A stretch of 64,000 bases of DNA from Prorocentrum cordatum (Eukaryota; Sar; Dinophyceae; Prorocentrales; Prorocentraceae). Location: assembly GCA_963575745.1 (NCBI GenBank), contig CAUYUJ010013914.1:25001-89000 (forward strand), given 5' to 3'. Every line of letters begins with the position of its first letter. Positions within the stretch are counted from its first letter, which is position 1. Shown piece by piece: positions 63,331 through 64,000 of this stretch. Under the pieces are notes generated by a model. That model was not told where the DNA came from and ran no database searches. It saw only the letters and a program-made list of their open reading frames with translations. The translations under genes were made by a program, and so were the position numbers.

Positions 63331-64000
63331 CGCTGGTCCTCGGCCCTCGGCCTTGCCCACCTCGGAGCATCCCGCGGCGTCGTTCTCGGCTGGAGGACGG
63401 CGAGAGGCCCTGCAGCCTGTATGCCAGCCAAGGCGGCCGCGGGAGAGAGCATCTGAGGGGTTGCGCTCGCTCGGGATCCAGCGGGAATGCAGACGAAATC
63501 CCGATGCTAAGGACAGCGAGGCAATCTTCAACATCGCCGAGTGGAAGAGGACATACTTCGCGCGCCCCTTGCAGTACGCCGGGGCAAGACACATGTTGTT
63601 AACGAGGATCACCACTCTCCGCCCGACGGCGGCTGCATCTCGCAGGACATGTTTGTAAGCCAAAGCGAGGGCCTCCCACTCCAATTGCATGATGTCCGCG
63701 GTGCGCCAACCGCGAACGGCCCAGACATCCCTCCAGTCCTGGGGCCTCGTGAGGCCCGCGAGGATCTCCTCGAAGAGCAGGGGGTCCACGTCCATGAACC
63801 CTTTGGGCGCGTGCTCCGGCGGGCTGGCGGTAGCCTCCGCGTCGACGACGCTGCCGAGTTCCTCAAAACTCCTAGACTCCCGACGAGCATCACGACGAGC
63901 CTTCTCGGCGCCCTCGAAACGATACCTCGCGCGTTCACTGACTCGACCAAGTTCAGCAACTTGCTCAACGCAAAGATTGCGATGACCCGCGCCCAGTCCG
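63330..64000 (-). pseudogene. Element 2 RT connection / RNase H (partial, runs off window)
   Basis: The frame from 63795 reads WEALALAYKHVLRDAAAVGR, then VVILVNNMCLAPAYCKGRAK and HSRWIPSERNPSDALSRG (about 63435-63490). WIPSExNPxDxxSR is shared with element 1 and marks the end of the RNase H domain. At the position where element 1 has LGDDLS, this copy has LVNNMC (63592-63603), so a catalytic Asp may have become Asn. Confidence 0.6.

Larger units (their letters stand above)
61018..64000 (-). mobile_element. Tyrosine-recombinase retroelement 2, 3' part (continues beyond window)
   Basis: Same orientation and same general architecture as element 1, but diverged in sequence. The window holds RNase H, recombinase and methyltransferase-like remnants, then direct repeats B1' (61315-61452) and B2' (61018-61160). 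The intervening 61161-61314 is where A2' should lie. RT, Gag and A1' would be beyond 64000. The reading frames are more broken than in element 1. Confidence 0.7.

Noticed and set aside
1-64000. tRNA, rRNA, U6 or 5S genes
   Set aside because: No B-box-like GGTTCGAATCC, U6 5' stem or rRNA signature was found by eye; a covariance-model scan would be needed to exclude diverged copies.

Overview
The window looks like nuclear DNA of a dinoflagellate. The strongest evidence is a perfect 22-nt match (minus strand, 24220-24241) to the dinoflagellate trans-spliced leader (DinoSL), plus three degenerate copies (3535-3556, 42822-42843, 45981-46002). Each sits just upstream of a minus-strand reading frame. 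The base composition is GC-rich and about half of the window is simple-sequence DNA, tandem arrays and short dispersed repeats. The retroelement protein types are of dinoflagellate character (LINE ORF2 with a GEASHPGP box; tyrosine-recombinase retroelements). Every coding region I can support lies on the minus strand, which fits the unidirectional gene arrangement of these genomes. I cannot name the species.

Layout: 0.25-1.2 kb, a broken reverse-transcriptase fragment. 2.08-3.56 kb, a decayed spliced-leader-tagged gene. 3.6-16.3 kb, microsatellites, minisatellites, foldbacks and MITE-like repeats, including a 77-bp tandem array (6.8-8.3 kb). 16.3-24.24 kb, a nearly full-length non-LTR (LINE) retrotransposon: 5' spliced leader, coiled-coil ORF1, AP-type endonuclease, reverse transcriptase, zinc-knuckle and RNase H. 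24.2-31 kb, collagen-like 9-mer arrays, 12-mer and 97-bp tandems, long GAT and GGA tracts. 31.1 and 34.9 kb, two isolated peptides resembling motifs III and II of a UPF1/SMUBP2-type helicase. 36.7-38.1 kb, a second composite element related to the 6.8-8.3 kb array but with a 90-bp unit. 41.5-42.84 kb and 44.7-46.0 kb, two more spliced-leader-tagged, frameshifted genes of unknown function. 46-54.3 kb, AT-rich and repeat-rich spacers, hairpin clusters and a satellite. 54.45-60.97 kb, a 6.5-kb tyrosine-recombinase retroelement with complete split direct repeats (A1-ORFs-B1-A2-B2), and immediately beside it (61.0 to beyond 64 kb) the 3' part of a second element of the same general type.

The most interesting system is this pair of elements. 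Both have Ngaro-type architecture, end with a methyltransferase-like ORF resembling cytosine-C5 enzymes (LDLFAG, GPPC/GTPC and EN motifs), and have termini lying in (TA)n tracts. The first encodes, in order, a short Cys-rich membrane protein, Gag, RT (YVDN), RNase H, tyrosine recombinase and the methyltransferase, whose ATG overlaps the recombinase stop as TGATG.

No coding region is fully intact. Single-base frameshifts (one in a G6 run, one at a 4-bp duplication) and six in-frame stops interrupt them. All six stops could be C-to-T changes of CGA/CAG/CAA. True decay and residual sequencing error cannot be separated from the sequence alone. Functions are assigned from motifs read by eye; no database search was run.
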